From NCBI RefSeq assembly GCF_003719305.1, contig NZ_RARC01000043.1, forward strand, positions 1-45,148: a stretch of 45,148 nucleotides of DNA, written 5' to 3'. Below the pieces are notes generated by a model. That model did no database searches and was not told the origin of the DNA. It was given only the letters and a program-made list of their open reading frames with translations. This document shows, in pieces, positions 7,581 through 15,019 of this stretch (positions are counted from its first letter, which is position 1; every line of letters starts with the position of its first letter). This DNA comes from Mycolicibacterium stellerae. GTDB taxonomy: Bacteria; Actinomycetota; Actinomycetes; Mycobacteriales; Mycobacteriaceae. The translations under genes were made by a program, and so were the position numbers.

Positions 7581-9301
7581 CAGAACAGGAAATATCGTTG
7601 TGCCATGGGCAGTTCGGCCGCGGGCTGTTCCTGCCAGACCTCGCCGTCGATGCGGACCGTGAACGTGTCCGGCTCGACCTCGATCCGCGGCAGAGCATCG
7701 TTGAGCGGCATGTCGGCCTTGCCGATCTTGCGAACATCGGAGACCGGCACAAGGCGACGATTGACGGCGAGCCGGTCAGCCAGCTTGTCGTCGATCGCCT
7801 GCGGCGACACGAAGTGCACCGACGTGGCCGCAGCCGCGGCAGGCGCCGCCCCGAACATCGGCCGCGGCAATACCGGCTGCGGCGTCGGAATGGATGCATT
7901 CGCATCGCCCATCGCCGCCCACGCGATCATGCCGCCCTTGATGACCGCATGCGGTCGGACCCCGAAGAAGGCGGGCTCCCACAGCACCAGGTCGGCGAGC
8001 TTGCCGACCTCGACGGAGCCGATTTCCGAATCCAACCCATGCGCGACCGCCGGGCAGATGGTGTATTTCGCAACGTAGCGGCGGGCACGATTGTTATCCG
8101 CGTCGCCGTCGCCTTCCAGTGCGCCGCGGCGGCGCTTCATCACGTGTGCCGTCTGCCAGGTCCGCAACACCACCTCGCCGATGCGGCCCATCGCTTGGGC
8201 ATCGCTACCGATCATCGAGATGGCGCCGATGTCGTGCAGTAGATCCTCCGCGGCGATCGTCGACGGTCGGATGCGACTCTCGGCGAAGGCGAGATCCTCT
8301 GGGACGCTTGGGTTCAGGTGATGGCACACCATCAGCATGTCCAGGTGTTCGTCGAGCGTGTTGACGGTGTGCGGCCGGGTCGGGTTCGTCGAACTCGGCA
8401 GCACATAGGACTCGGCCGCAACCGTGATGATGTCCGGCGCGTGCCCGCCGCCTGCGCCCTCGGTGTGGTAGGCGTGGATGGATCTGCCGCCGATCGCGTT
8501 GAGCGTGTTCTCCACAAAACCCATCTCGTTGAGGGTGTCGGTGTGGATGTTCACCTGAACGCCGGACGCCTCGGCAACCCTGAGGCAGGCGTCGATCGCC
8601 GCGGGCGTGGTGCCCCAGTCCTCGTGAAGCTTGAACCCCGCCGCGCCGGCGCGCAGTTGTTCCCACATCGCCTCGGTGCTGACCGTGTTGCCCTTGCCGA
8701 GAAGCGCGATGTTCAACGGCCACGTGTCCAACGACTCGAGGATCCGCGCCAGGTGCCACGCACCGGGGGTCACGGTGGTCGCCTTGCTGCCCTCCGCGGG
8801 ACCCGTTCCGCCCGCGATGATGGTGGTGATGCCGCCCCCGAGGGCCTCTTCCATGATCTGCGGGCAGATGAGGTGCACGTGGCAGTCGATGGCGCCGGCC
8901 GTCACGATCCTGCCGTTACCCGCGATGATCTCGGTCGACGGTCCGACAACCAGATCGGGATGAACGCCGCTCATGGTGTCCGGGTTGCCAGCCTTGCCGA
9001 TGGCGATGATGCGACCGTCGCGAATACCGATGTCGGCCTTGATGATCCCCCAGTAGTCGATGATCACCACGCCGGTGATGACGGTGTCCGGCGCGCCGTC
9101 GGCCCTGGTCGCACGGCCTTGCCCCATCGATTCGCGCAGCACCTTGCCGCCGCCGAACACCGCCTCGTCGCCCGCCAGGCCCGGACCCCCGCTGCGGTCT
9201 TCGGTGATCTCGACGAACAGGTCGGTGTCGGCCAGCCGGATCCGGTCGCCGGTGGTTGGCCCGAAAAGGGCGGCGTAGCGGGCCCTCGACAGTTCGGTCA
9301 T
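7580..9301 (-). CDS. ureC: Urease alpha subunit UreC
   Basis: Catalytic subunit of urease, hydrolysing urea to ammonia and carbamate with a di-nickel centre. The length of 573 residues is normal. Active-site residues are all visible: H141 and H143 (DCHVHL), the carbamylated K224 (GFKLHEDWG), H226, H253 (NIHTDT), H279 (AYHTEGAGGGHAPD), the mobile-flap C326 and H327 (MVCHHL) and D367 (GSDAQAMGR). The enzyme should therefore be active. It overlaps ureB by 4 nt at the start and ureF by 1 nt at the end. In mycobacteria urease supplies nitrogen and raises local pH. Confidence 0.98.
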   Translation of the reverse strand: MTELSRARYAALFGPTTGDRIRLADTDLFVEITEDRSGGPGLAGDEAVFGGGKVLRESMGQGRATRADGAPDTVITGVVIIDYWGIIKADIGIRDGRIIAIGKAGNPDTMSGVHPDLVVGPSTEIIAGNGRIVTAGAIDCHVHLICPQIMEEALGGGITTIIAGGTGPAEGSKATTVTPGAWHLARILESLDTWPLNIALLGKGNTVSTEAMWEQLRAGAAGFKLHEDWGTTPAAIDACLRVAEASGVQVNIHTDTLNEMGFVENTLNAIGGRSIHAYHTEGAGGGHAPDIITVAAESYVLPSSTNPTRPHTVNTLDEHLDMLMVCHHLNPSVPEDLAFAESRIRPSTIAAEDLLHDIGAISMIGSDAQAMGRIGEVVLRTWQTAHVMKRRRGALEGDGDADNNRARRYVAKYTICPAVAHGLDSEIGSVEVGKLADLVLWEPAFFGVRPHAVIKGGMIAWAAMGDANASIPTPQPVLPRPMFGAAPAAAAATSVHFVSPQAIDDKLADRLAVNRRLVPVSDVRKIGKADMPLNDALPRIEVEPDTFTVRIDGEVWQEQPAAELPMAQRYFLF

Positions 9302-9648
9302 GAGGCGTCCAATTTGCCGGGCGGATTGAGGCTCAGGCCGTGCACCTCGCGCGTGCCATTGAGCGGAACCAGCGAAATATGCTGGGCGACACCGGGTTCG
9401 AAGCGAACGGCGGTGCCGGCCGGGATATCGAGGCGGTGGCCGTGAGCGGCAGCCCGATCGAAGTCGAGTGCCGCGTTTGCCTGCGGTAGATGCACGTGGC
9501 TGCCGACCTGCACAGGGCGGTCACCGGTGTTGACGACGTCCATGGTGAGTCGCTGCGCGCCTTCGTTGATGGCGATATCGCCGTCGCCGTAGATGATTTG
9601 TCCCGGTGCCCAGGATGCGTGATCCGCCTTCGGCTCCTCGCTGTTCAT
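9298..9648 (-). CDS. ureB: Urease beta subunit UreB
   Basis: Small structural subunit of urease, 116 residues, with the family features PGQIIYGDGDIAINEG, NTGDRPVQVGSHVHLPQAN, DFDRAAAHGHRLDIPAGTAVRFEPG and the C-terminal HGLSLNPPG. ATG 9648; it overlaps both ureA and ureC by 4 nt (ATGA), which implies translational coupling and stoichiometric synthesis. Confidence 0.97.
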   Translation of the reverse strand: MNSEEPKADHASWAPGQIIYGDGDIAINEGAQRLTMDVVNTGDRPVQVGSHVHLPQANAALDFDRAAAHGHRLDIPAGTAVRFEPGVAQHISLVPLNGTREVHGLSLNPPGKLDAS

Positions 9649-9947
9649 GAGATCGGATCGTGGACGGTGACGAGTTTGGTGCCGTCGGGGAACGTCGCCT
9701 CCACCTGCACGTCGTGCAGCATCTCGGGGACGCCCTCCATCACCTCGTCGCGGCCGAGCACCTCGCGGCCGCTGACCATGAGCTCGGCGACGGTGCGCCC
9801 GTCGCGGGCACCCTCGAGCAGGTGGTCGGTCAGCAGGGCGACGGCCTCGGGGTGATTCAGCCGAAGTCCGCGCGCTTGACGGCGCCGGGCAAGCTCGGCC
9901 GCATACGAGATCAGCAGTCGGTCCTGCTCGTGCGGGGTGAGACGCAT
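9645..9947 (-). CDS. ureA: Urease gamma subunit UreA
   Basis: The smallest structural subunit, 100 residues, with the family start MRLTPHEQDRLLISYAAELARRR and the stretch LNHPEAVALLTDHLLEGARDGRTVAELM, ending in VQVEATFPDGTKLVTVHDPI. It is the first structural gene of the urease operon, 49 nt downstream of the thioesterase gene, and has no obvious promoter of its own in that gap, so it is likely transcribed with the thioesterase. Confidence 0.97.
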   Translation of the reverse strand: MRLTPHEQDRLLISYAAELARRRQARGLRLNHPEAVALLTDHLLEGARDGRTVAELMVSGREVLGRDEVMEGVPEMLHDVQVEATFPDGTKLVTVHDPIS

Positions 9948-9996
9948 AGCGGGGATGCTGCCACGGGTGGCGCGAGTCCGCAGCGCTCGGTGCGCG

Positions 9997-10404
9997 CTAT
10001 TCCTGCGAGATGTTCTGCAGCCGCACCTGTCCGCGTGCCACCATGCGGCCCTTGTCGTCGGTGATCTCGATCAACCAGAGCTGTTGGCGCCGACCGCGAT
10101 GAATCGGCGTCGACACCGCTGTCACAGTGCCGGAGGAGATCGCGCGCAGGAAGTCGGTGTTGTTGTTGACACCGACGACCGTGCCGTCGGCACCCGTTTC
10201 GGCGAACCAGACAGCACCCGACACGCTCGCCAGGCTCTCGATGATGGAGCAGTACACACCGCCGTGCACGATCCCCCACGGCTGAAGCAGCTTGTCGTGA
10301 ATCTCCAGTTCGGCACGTCCGCCGTCCGGAGTGATCTCGAGGAATTTGAGGCCCAGCTCGCTGTCGAACCCCTTACCGAGATCCTGCATTGGCACAGATG
10401 ACAC
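9997..10404 (-). CDS. Hotdog-fold thioesterase, PaaI-type (Rv1847-like)
   Basis: A 135-residue single-domain hotdog protein. The core motif LLQPWGIVHGGVYCSIIESLAS (HGG followed by an acidic catalytic residue in ESLAS) is that of acyl-CoA thioesterases of the 4HBT/PaaI group. It probably hydrolyses an aromatic or fatty acyl-CoA; the substrate is not known. GTG 10404 is taken as start; ATG 10389 (MQDLGKG) is an alternative, and no ribosome site decides. The gene heads the urease operon, as Rv1847 does in M. tuberculosis, and is divergent from the rhodanese gene. Confidence 0.82.
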   Translation of the reverse strand: MSSVPMQDLGKGFDSELGLKFLEITPDGGRAELEIHDKLLQPWGIVHGGVYCSIIESLASVSGAVWFAETGADGTVVGVNNNTDFLRAISSGTVTAVSTPIHRGRRQQLWLIEITDDKGRMVARGQVRLQNISQE

Positions 10405-10453
10405 AAGGAGTGTCTACACGGTGAAGTCCCCACGCGCGCAGCGGGCCTCGCGA

Positions 10454-10459
10454 TACCGT
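10454..10459 (+). promoter_or_regulatory. -10 box of a likely leaderless rhodanese transcript
   Basis: TACCGT fits the mycobacterial TANNNT -10 consensus and ends 6 nt before the ATG at 10466. No Shine-Dalgarno sequence lies at a workable distance. A transcript starting at the A of the ATG is expected. Confidence 0.55.
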
Positions 10460-10465
10460 CGGGAC

Positions 10466-10843
10466 ATGGGTAAAAGTGTGAAGGATTTGGTAGCAGCGGC
10501 CAACGCGGTCGTGCCGCGTATTTCTGTCGACGACGCCAAGCGCAAGATCGAGGCCGGTGCCCTCGTCGTCGACGTCCGGGACGCCGCCGAGGTCGAAAAG
10601 AGCGGCAAGATCGCAGGTGCCGTCCACATCCCACGCGGGATGGTGGAGTTCCGCGCCGACGCCGATACCCCCTACTACGACAAGAACTTCGCGAAGGACA
10701 AAGCCGTCGTCCTGTACTGCGCGTCCGGCGGCCGGGCGGCACTGTCCGGGCAGGCGCTCAAGGAGATGGGCTACGACGAGGTATACAACCTCGGCGGGTT
10801 CGGCGACTGGGCGGAGAGCGGCGGCGCCGTCGAGAAGGGCTGA
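10466..10843 (+). CDS. Single-domain rhodanese-like sulfurtransferase
   Basis: A 125-residue protein with one rhodanese domain. The active-site loop CASGGRAAL has the catalytic cysteine at residue 85, which would carry a persulfide; other features are LVVDVRDAAEVEKSGKIAGAVHIPRG and the C-terminal GGFGDWAESGG. The start ATG 10466 (MGKSVKDLV) was chosen over upstream in-frame codons that overlap the divergent thioesterase gene and lack resemblance. It may act in sulfur transfer or cyanide/thiosulfate metabolism; the partner is unknown. Confidence 0.9.
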   Translation: MGKSVKDLVAAANAVVPRISVDDAKRKIEAGALVVDVRDAAEVEKSGKIAGAVHIPRGMVEFRADADTPYYDKNFAKDKAVVLYCASGGRAALSGQALKEMGYDEVYNLGGFGDWAESGGAVEKG

Positions 10844-10878
10844 AGGAGCCTGGGGCGAGCCGGGGAAGAAAAGATAGT

Positions 10879-10913
10879 GGGCGGGCCCCGCACCAACGGC
10901 ACGGGACCCGCCC
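10879..10913 (+). terminator. Strong hairpin terminator after the rhodanese gene
   Basis: GGGCGGG (10879-10885) pairs with CCCGCCC (10907-10913); after one mismatch, CCCG pairs with CGGG, leaving an 11-nt loop. The stem is 11 bp plus mismatch and starts 36 nt after the rhodanese stop. No T-run follows. It probably ends the rhodanese transcript. Confidence 0.65.
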
Positions 10914-10975
10914 TGGAGTGGACCGTGGGTCTCTGCAGCCCTCAGGACTCCGGCCGGTCCAACTACTAGCCTAGG

Positions 10976-10994
10976 ATAGGCAAGCCTGCCCTAA
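10976..10994. promoter_or_regulatory. IdeR-box-like palindrome at the 3' end of the FhuF-like gene
   Basis: Read on the minus strand, TTAGGGCAGGCTTGCCTAT matches the IdeR consensus (TTAGGTTAGGCTAACCTAA) at 14 of 19 positions by eye. It overlaps the stop codon of the FhuF-like gene, not a promoter, so it may be a chance match, a second low-affinity IdeR site, or simply a short imperfect palindrome. Confidence 0.3.
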
Positions 10995-11770
10995 TTAAGC
11001 AAGCCCTTCCCCTCGCGGGGTCGCTGCCCGCCGCGGACCGGAAGCCCGAACCCGACCAGCGCGTCGAGTACCGCCTGCCCGCGACGCATGCTGACCAGTT
11101 CGCTTGACCTGGCCAGCAGGGGGATGTGCGTGGCGGCGCCAACCACCGCTGCGCCGACGATGTTCCACATCGACGACATCGAAATCGCCCCTCCGCTGAC
11201 GTCGACGATCGTGGCGAACAACGGATTGAGCGCACGGTGGCTGCGGTGGGCGACCCAGGTCGTCAACGCCGCCTCGCTGGGCAGCCGGACCATTCCGTCG
11301 CGGGCGAAGCGCGCCGCGCCTACGTCTGTGCGGTCGCCGAAGAACGGATCGTCGGGCAGCGCCCGCAGCGTCGGATCGACCACGCCGACCCAGTCGATCG
11401 CACCCTCGGAATCGGCGTGCACCCAGAGGTTCTCCAGGCCGCTGTCCCACGCCCGTCCTTCGAGCACGAGGAGCGGAATCACCCTGCCGATGACGACATG
11501 CGCCACGGTTGCGGCAAGCTGCTGGGCGGCGGCCACTGGGCTGTCCATCTCGAGCGCGCCGATCTGGAACATCTCCCTGAGTCGATCCGTCGTGAGCGCC
11601 TCGTGAAGCGGCCACCACCGCCGCCGGGTCAGATCGGACATCACCGCGACGCCGTACACGCGGGGGCATTCGGGATACAGCTCGCGCAACCGGCGGCTTG
11701 ACTCATGCAGTGGCAGCGTTCGCGTGATTGCCATGCCCGCGATGAGCGGGTCGTCGACCAAGACCGTCAT
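10991..11770 (-). CDS. FhuF-like iron-regulated protein
   Basis: A 259-residue soluble protein. ATG 11770 follows GGAGG by 4 nt. The stretch RVIPLLVLEGRAWDSGLENLWVH (broken here only by its own length) and the surrounding pattern resemble the FhuF family of ferric-siderophore reductases, but I am not certain. Canonical FhuF proteins end in a four-cysteine motif that binds a [2Fe-2S] cluster; this one ends VLDALVGFGLPVRGG without cysteines, and the protein has only one cysteine (ECPRVYG), so if related it cannot use that cluster. An IdeR-type box overlapping its -10 element supports an iron-starvation role. I recall no gene at this place in M. tuberculosis between blaI and the Rv1847 region, so it is an insertion relative to that genome. 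Confidence 0.7.
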   Translation of the reverse strand: MTVLVDDPLIAGMAITRTLPLHESSRRLRELYPECPRVYGVAVMSDLTRRRWWPLHEALTTDRLREMFQIGALEMDSPVAAAQQLAATVAHVVIGRVIPLLVLEGRAWDSGLENLWVHADSEGAIDWVGVVDPTLRALPDDPFFGDRTDVGAARFARDGMVRLPSEAALTTWVAHRSHRALNPLFATIVDVSGGAISMSSMWNIVGAAVVGAATHIPLLARSSELVSMRRGQAVLDALVGFGLPVRGGQRPREGKGLLN

Positions 11771-11787
11771 GACACCTCCGAAGTAAG

Positions 11788-11806
11788 TTAGGGTAGCCTT
11801 ACTATA
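11788..11806 (-). promoter_or_regulatory. IdeR-type iron box over the -10 of the FhuF-like gene
   Basis: TTAGGGTAGCCTTACTATA (plus strand) matches the IdeR/DtxR consensus at 14 of 19 positions. On the minus strand it begins with TATAGT (11806-11801), a near-perfect -10 hexamer, about 30 nt from the ATG. Fe-IdeR bound here would cover the promoter and repress the gene when iron is sufficient. Confidence 0.65.
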
Positions 11807-11934
11807 GTCATGACGAAGTGTGCGGCTGCCTGCTGTGACTGGACTCACAGCGATGTCCCAGAGGGGGCGATGAGCGGTGCCGACGCAGCGCGCGGAGGCT
11901 GGACCACCGCACCTGCGGTTCGCATACGACGCAC

Positions 11935-11954
11935 GGTAGTAACGCCGTAGTACC
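11935..11954. promoter_or_regulatory. Candidate BlaI operator
   Basis: GGTAGTAACGCCGTAGTACC has GTAGTA repeated at an 11-nt period and complementary ends (GGTA/TACC). It lies 35 nt before the blaI start, where autoregulatory BlaI sites are expected, and contains TAGTAC (TA-rich -10-like). BlaI/MecI proteins bind short TACA/TGTA-type or GTAGTA-rich dyads; the exact motif here is inferred. Confidence 0.45.
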
Positions 11955-11988
11955 CTTGATGAATCGCCCTTTTGGAGATGAACAGAAC

Positions 11989-12435
11989 ATGGCCAAGTTG
12001 ACGCGTCTAGGTGACCTCGAACGCGCGGTGATGGACCACCTGTGGGCATCGCGCGAACCTCAAACCGTGCGCCAGGTACACGAGGCGTTGGCAGCTGAGC
12101 GCGACCTGGCGTACACCACGATCATGACCGTGCTTCAGCGGCTGGCCAAAAAGAACCTCGTGGTTCAGCACCGCGACGACCGTGCCCACCGGTACGCGCC
12201 GACGCACGGCCGTGACGAACTGGTTGCCGGCCTGATGGTCGACGCACTCCACCAGGCCGCCGATTCCGGTGGCAGGGAGGCCGCGCTCGTGCACTTCGTC
12301 GAGCGGGTCGGCGCCGACGAGGCGGCCGCGCTGCGACGCGCACTTGCCGAGTTGGAGACGAACGCTGCGCACGCGAGCAACAAAACAGACGGTGACGAAA
12401 TGCCCCCATCCGGTGGCGGTCCGGGCTCTCCCTAG
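11989..12435 (+). CDS. blaI: BlaI/MecI-family winged-helix repressor
   Basis: A 148-residue transcriptional repressor. The N-terminal winged helix (LGDLERAVMDHLWASREPQTVRQ in the first 35 residues, then YTTIMTVLQRLAKKNLV) is the BlaI/MecI DNA-binding domain; the C-terminal part is the dimerisation region. In M. tuberculosis BlaI (Rv1846c) represses blaC, its own operon and respiratory genes, and is inactivated upon beta-lactam stress. ATG 11989 (MAKLTRLG) was chosen because it matches that protein and has GGAG 11 nt upstream; an ATG 11 codons earlier is less likely. The neighbouring gene encodes the M56 peptidase partner, separated by 14 nt. Confidence 0.92.
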   Translation: MAKLTRLGDLERAVMDHLWASREPQTVRQVHEALAAERDLAYTTIMTVLQRLAKKNLVVQHRDDRAHRYAPTHGRDELVAGLMVDALHQAADSGGREAALVHFVERVGADEAAALRRALAELETNAAHASNKTDGDEMPPSGGGPGSP

Positions 12436-12449
12436 GGGAGACTGGCAGG

Positions 12450-13394
12450 GTGTCAGCCCTGGCCTTCACGTTCGTCGCGCTGCTGCTGGTCGGACCCGTT
12501 CCGGCCTTGCTTGCCCGCGCGGTGTGGCCGATGCGGGCGCCACGGGCCTCGATCGTGTTGTGGCAGTCCATCGCGTTGGCCGCAGTACTGTCGGCGTTCA
12601 GCGCGGGGATCGCGATAGCGAGCCGGCTGTTCGTGCCCGGCCCGGACGGCCGGCCGACGGCGACCATCACGAGCGAGATCGAGGTGCTCGGCTGGCCGCT
12701 GTGGATCGCCTACGTGTTGGTCTTCGCCCTCACGATGCTCGTCGGCGCCAGGCTCGTGGTCGCCGTTGTTGAGGTGGCGATCGCGACGCGGCGGCGCCGG
12801 GCACACCACCGCATGGTGGTCGACCTGGTGGGCAAATCGCAGAAGTGGGGGCACCACCCGCGTGCCGGGGACGGGCTCCGAGTCCTCGACGTGGCCGAAC
12901 CGTTGGCCTACTGCCTGCCCGGTGTGCGTAGTCGCGTCGTCGTCAGCGAGGGCACGCTGACGACCTTGGCGGACAAGGAGATAGCGGCCATCCTGTCCCA
13001 CGAGCGTGCCCATCTGCGGGCCAGGCACGATCTGGTGCTCGAGATGTTCACCGCGGTGCACGCCGCGTTCCCTCGCTTTGTCCGAAGCGCCAGCGCACTG
13101 GATGCGGTTCGGCTTCTCATCGAGCTGCTCGCCGACGACGCCGCATTGCGGGCCACGGGTCCCGCTCCCCTGGCCCGCGCCCTTGTCGCCTGCGCGGCAG
13201 GCCGGACCCCTGCGGGCGCGATGGCCGCGGGCGGGCCTTCCACGGTGCTGCGGGTGCGGCGTCTGGGCGGTCGCGGCAATAGCATCGTGCTCGCCATGAC
13301 TGCATACTTGGCGGCGGCTGCCGTGCTCGTCGTGCCAACCGTTGCGCTGGCGGTGCCGTGGCTCACCGAGCTACACCGACTGTTCATCGCATAG
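12450..13394 (+). CDS. blaR: BlaR1-like M56 membrane metallopeptidase
   Basis: A 314-residue polytopic membrane protein with about four transmembrane segments (residues 1-25, 30-52, 75-100, 280-305). The zinc-protease HExxH motif is H184-E-R-A-H188 (SHERAHLRARHD), with a third ligand probably in the ELLADDAAL segment. It lacks the extracellular penicillin-binding domain of staphylococcal BlaR1, as does the M. tuberculosis homologue Rv1845c. The likely role is signal-dependent cleavage of BlaI. GTG 12450 lies 14 nt after the blaI stop; AGGGGAGA sits in that gap. Operon partner of blaI. Confidence 0.88.
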   Translation: MSALAFTFVALLLVGPVPALLARAVWPMRAPRASIVLWQSIALAAVLSAFSAGIAIASRLFVPGPDGRPTATITSEIEVLGWPLWIAYVLVFALTMLVGARLVVAVVEVAIATRRRRAHHRMVVDLVGKSQKWGHHPRAGDGLRVLDVAEPLAYCLPGVRSRVVVSEGTLTTLADKEIAAILSHERAHLRARHDLVLEMFTAVHAAFPRFVRSASALDAVRLLIELLADDAALRATGPAPLARALVACAAGRTPAGAMAAGGPSTVLRVRRLGGRGNSIVLAMTAYLAAAAVLVVPTVALAVPWLTELHRLFIA

Positions 13395-13459
13395 GCTGTG
13401 CCTTCTTATTTTCACCGAAACTACCTGTGCCACAACAAAACAACGAAAGGCTGCATTAG

Positions 13460-14926
13460 TTGTCTGAATCAGCTCAGTCCTCCGCTACCACTGGCACCGC
13501 TCAGATCGGCGTCACCGGCCTTGCCGTGATGGGATCCAACATCGCTCGAAACTTCGCCCATCACGGATACACCGTCGCCCTGCACAACAGGTCGATCGCC
13601 AAGACCGACGCCCTGCTCGAAGAGCACGGCTCGGAGGGCAAGTTCGTGCGCAGCGAGACGATCCCGGAATTCCTCGATGCGCTCGAAAAGCCCCGTCGGG
13701 TATTGATCATGGTCAAGGCTGGTGACCCGACCGACGCCGTCATCAACGAGCTCGCCGACGCGATGGAAGAGGGCGACATCATCATCGACGGCGGAAACGC
13801 GTTGTACACCGACACGATTCGTCGGGAGAAGGCGATGCGCGACCGCGGCCTGCACTTCGTCGGCGCAGGTATTTCCGGCGGCGAGGAGGGTGCGCTGAAC
13901 GGCCCGTCGATCATGCCGGGCGGACCTGCGGAGTCCTACAAGTCGCTCGGCCCGCTGCTCGAGGAGATCTCCGCGCACGTCGACGGCGTGCCCTGCTGCA
14001 CCCATATCGGCCCCGACGGCGCAGGCCATTTCGTGAAGATGGTGCACAACGGCATCGAGTACTCCGATATGCAGCTCATCGGCGAGGCCTACCAGCTTCT
14101 GCGTGACGGCCTCGGCAAGTCCGCAGGCGAGATCGCCGATGTCTTCGCCGAATGGAACAAGGGCGACCTCGACAGCTTCCTCATCGAGATCACCGCAGAG
14201 GTGCTGCGCCAGACCGACGCCAAGACGGGTAAGCCGCTGGTCGACGTCATCCTCGATGAGGCCGAACAGAAGGGCACCGGCCGCTGGACCGTCAAATCGG
14301 CACTCGACCTTGGGGTGCCAGTTACCGGCATCGCCGAGGCGGTGTTCGCCCGAGCGCTGTCCGGGTCCGTCGCACAACGCAAGGCCACCACCGGCCTTGC
14401 ATCGGGCGATCTCGGCGAAAAGCCAACTGACGCAGCGCAATTCACCGAGGATGTGAGCAAGGCGCTGTACGCGTCGAAGATCATCGCCTATGCCCAGGGC
14501 TTCAACCAGATTCAAGCGGGCAGCGCTGAATACGACTGGGGCATCACACCCGGCGACCTCGCGACCATCTGGCGTGGCGGCTGCATCATCCGGGCGAAGT
14601 TCCTCAACCGGATCAAGGAGGCGTTCGACGAGAACCCGGATCTGCCGACGCTGATCGTGGCCCCGTACTTCCGCAGTGCGATCGAGTCCGCGATCGACAG
14701 CTGGCGCCGCGTGGTGGTCACCGCGACCCAGCTCGGCATCCCGATCCCGGGCTTCAGCTCGGCGCTGTCGTACTACGACGCCCTGCGCACCGAGCGGCTG
14801 CCCGCCGCGTTGACACAGGGCCTTCGCGACTTCTTCGGTGCACACACCTACGGTCGCATCGACGACGACCCGAGCAAGAAGTTCCACACCCTCTGGAGCG
14901 GGGACCACACTGAAGTGCCCGCCTGA
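13460..14926 (+). CDS. gnd1: 6-phosphogluconate dehydrogenase (decarboxylating)
   Basis: Oxidises 6-phosphogluconate to ribulose-5-phosphate and CO2 with NADP+, in the pentose phosphate pathway. The 488-residue length is that of the long, dimeric form. The cofactor site is GLAVMGSNIARN; the substrate signature is GAGISGGEEGALNGPSIMPGG and KMVHNGIEYSDMQLIGEAYQ, including the catalytic Lys; the C-terminal GAHTYGRID is typical. TTG 13460 is used as start, with GAAAGG (13445-13450) 9 nt upstream. The position before guaB1 matches Rv1844c. Confidence 0.96.
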   Translation: MSESAQSSATTGTAQIGVTGLAVMGSNIARNFAHHGYTVALHNRSIAKTDALLEEHGSEGKFVRSETIPEFLDALEKPRRVLIMVKAGDPTDAVINELADAMEEGDIIIDGGNALYTDTIRREKAMRDRGLHFVGAGISGGEEGALNGPSIMPGGPAESYKSLGPLLEEISAHVDGVPCCTHIGPDGAGHFVKMVHNGIEYSDMQLIGEAYQLLRDGLGKSAGEIADVFAEWNKGDLDSFLIEITAEVLRQTDAKTGKPLVDVILDEAEQKGTGRWTVKSALDLGVPVTGIAEAVFARALSGSVAQRKATTGLASGDLGEKPTDAAQFTEDVSKALYASKIIAYAQGFNQIQAGSAEYDWGITPGDLATIWRGGCIIRAKFLNRIKEAFDENPDLPTLIVAPYFRSAIESAIDSWRRVVVTATQLGIPIPGFSSALSYYDALRTERLPAALTQGLRDFFGAHTYGRIDDDPSKKFHTLWSGDHTEVPA

Positions 14927-14944
14927 GCGCACCCAACCGTCGAG

Positions 14945-14992
14945 ACTGCGGGCAGATCGCCATAGCGCTCTGACACGCGATCTCTCCGCAGT
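14945..14992. terminator. Nested 14-bp hairpin between gnd1 and guaB1
   Basis: ACTGCGG (14945-14951) pairs with CCGCAGT (14986-14992) and, inside a 2x2 internal loop, AGATCGC (14954-14960) pairs with GCGATCT (14977-14983), leaving a 16-nt loop. It starts 18 nt after the gnd1 stop, followed by TTT. It is a likely terminator for gnd1; it lies just upstream of the guaB1 promoter and could also bind a regulator as DNA. Confidence 0.65.
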
Positions 14993-15005
14993 TTCGGCGA
15001 GTATC

Positions 15006-15011
15006 TAGACT
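15006..15011 (+). promoter_or_regulatory. -10 box of a likely leaderless guaB1 transcript
   Basis: TAGACT fits TANNNT and ends 8 nt before the ATG at 15020. There is no Shine-Dalgarno sequence between them, so a leaderless message is expected. Confidence 0.55.
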
Positions 15012-15019
15012 GGTCAGCG

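Noticed and set aside
10991..12049. Long minus-strand frame extending the FhuF-like gene upstream to 12049
   Set aside because: The added residues cover the iron box, the intergenic region and the blaI start and resemble nothing; ATG 11770 has a good ribosome site.
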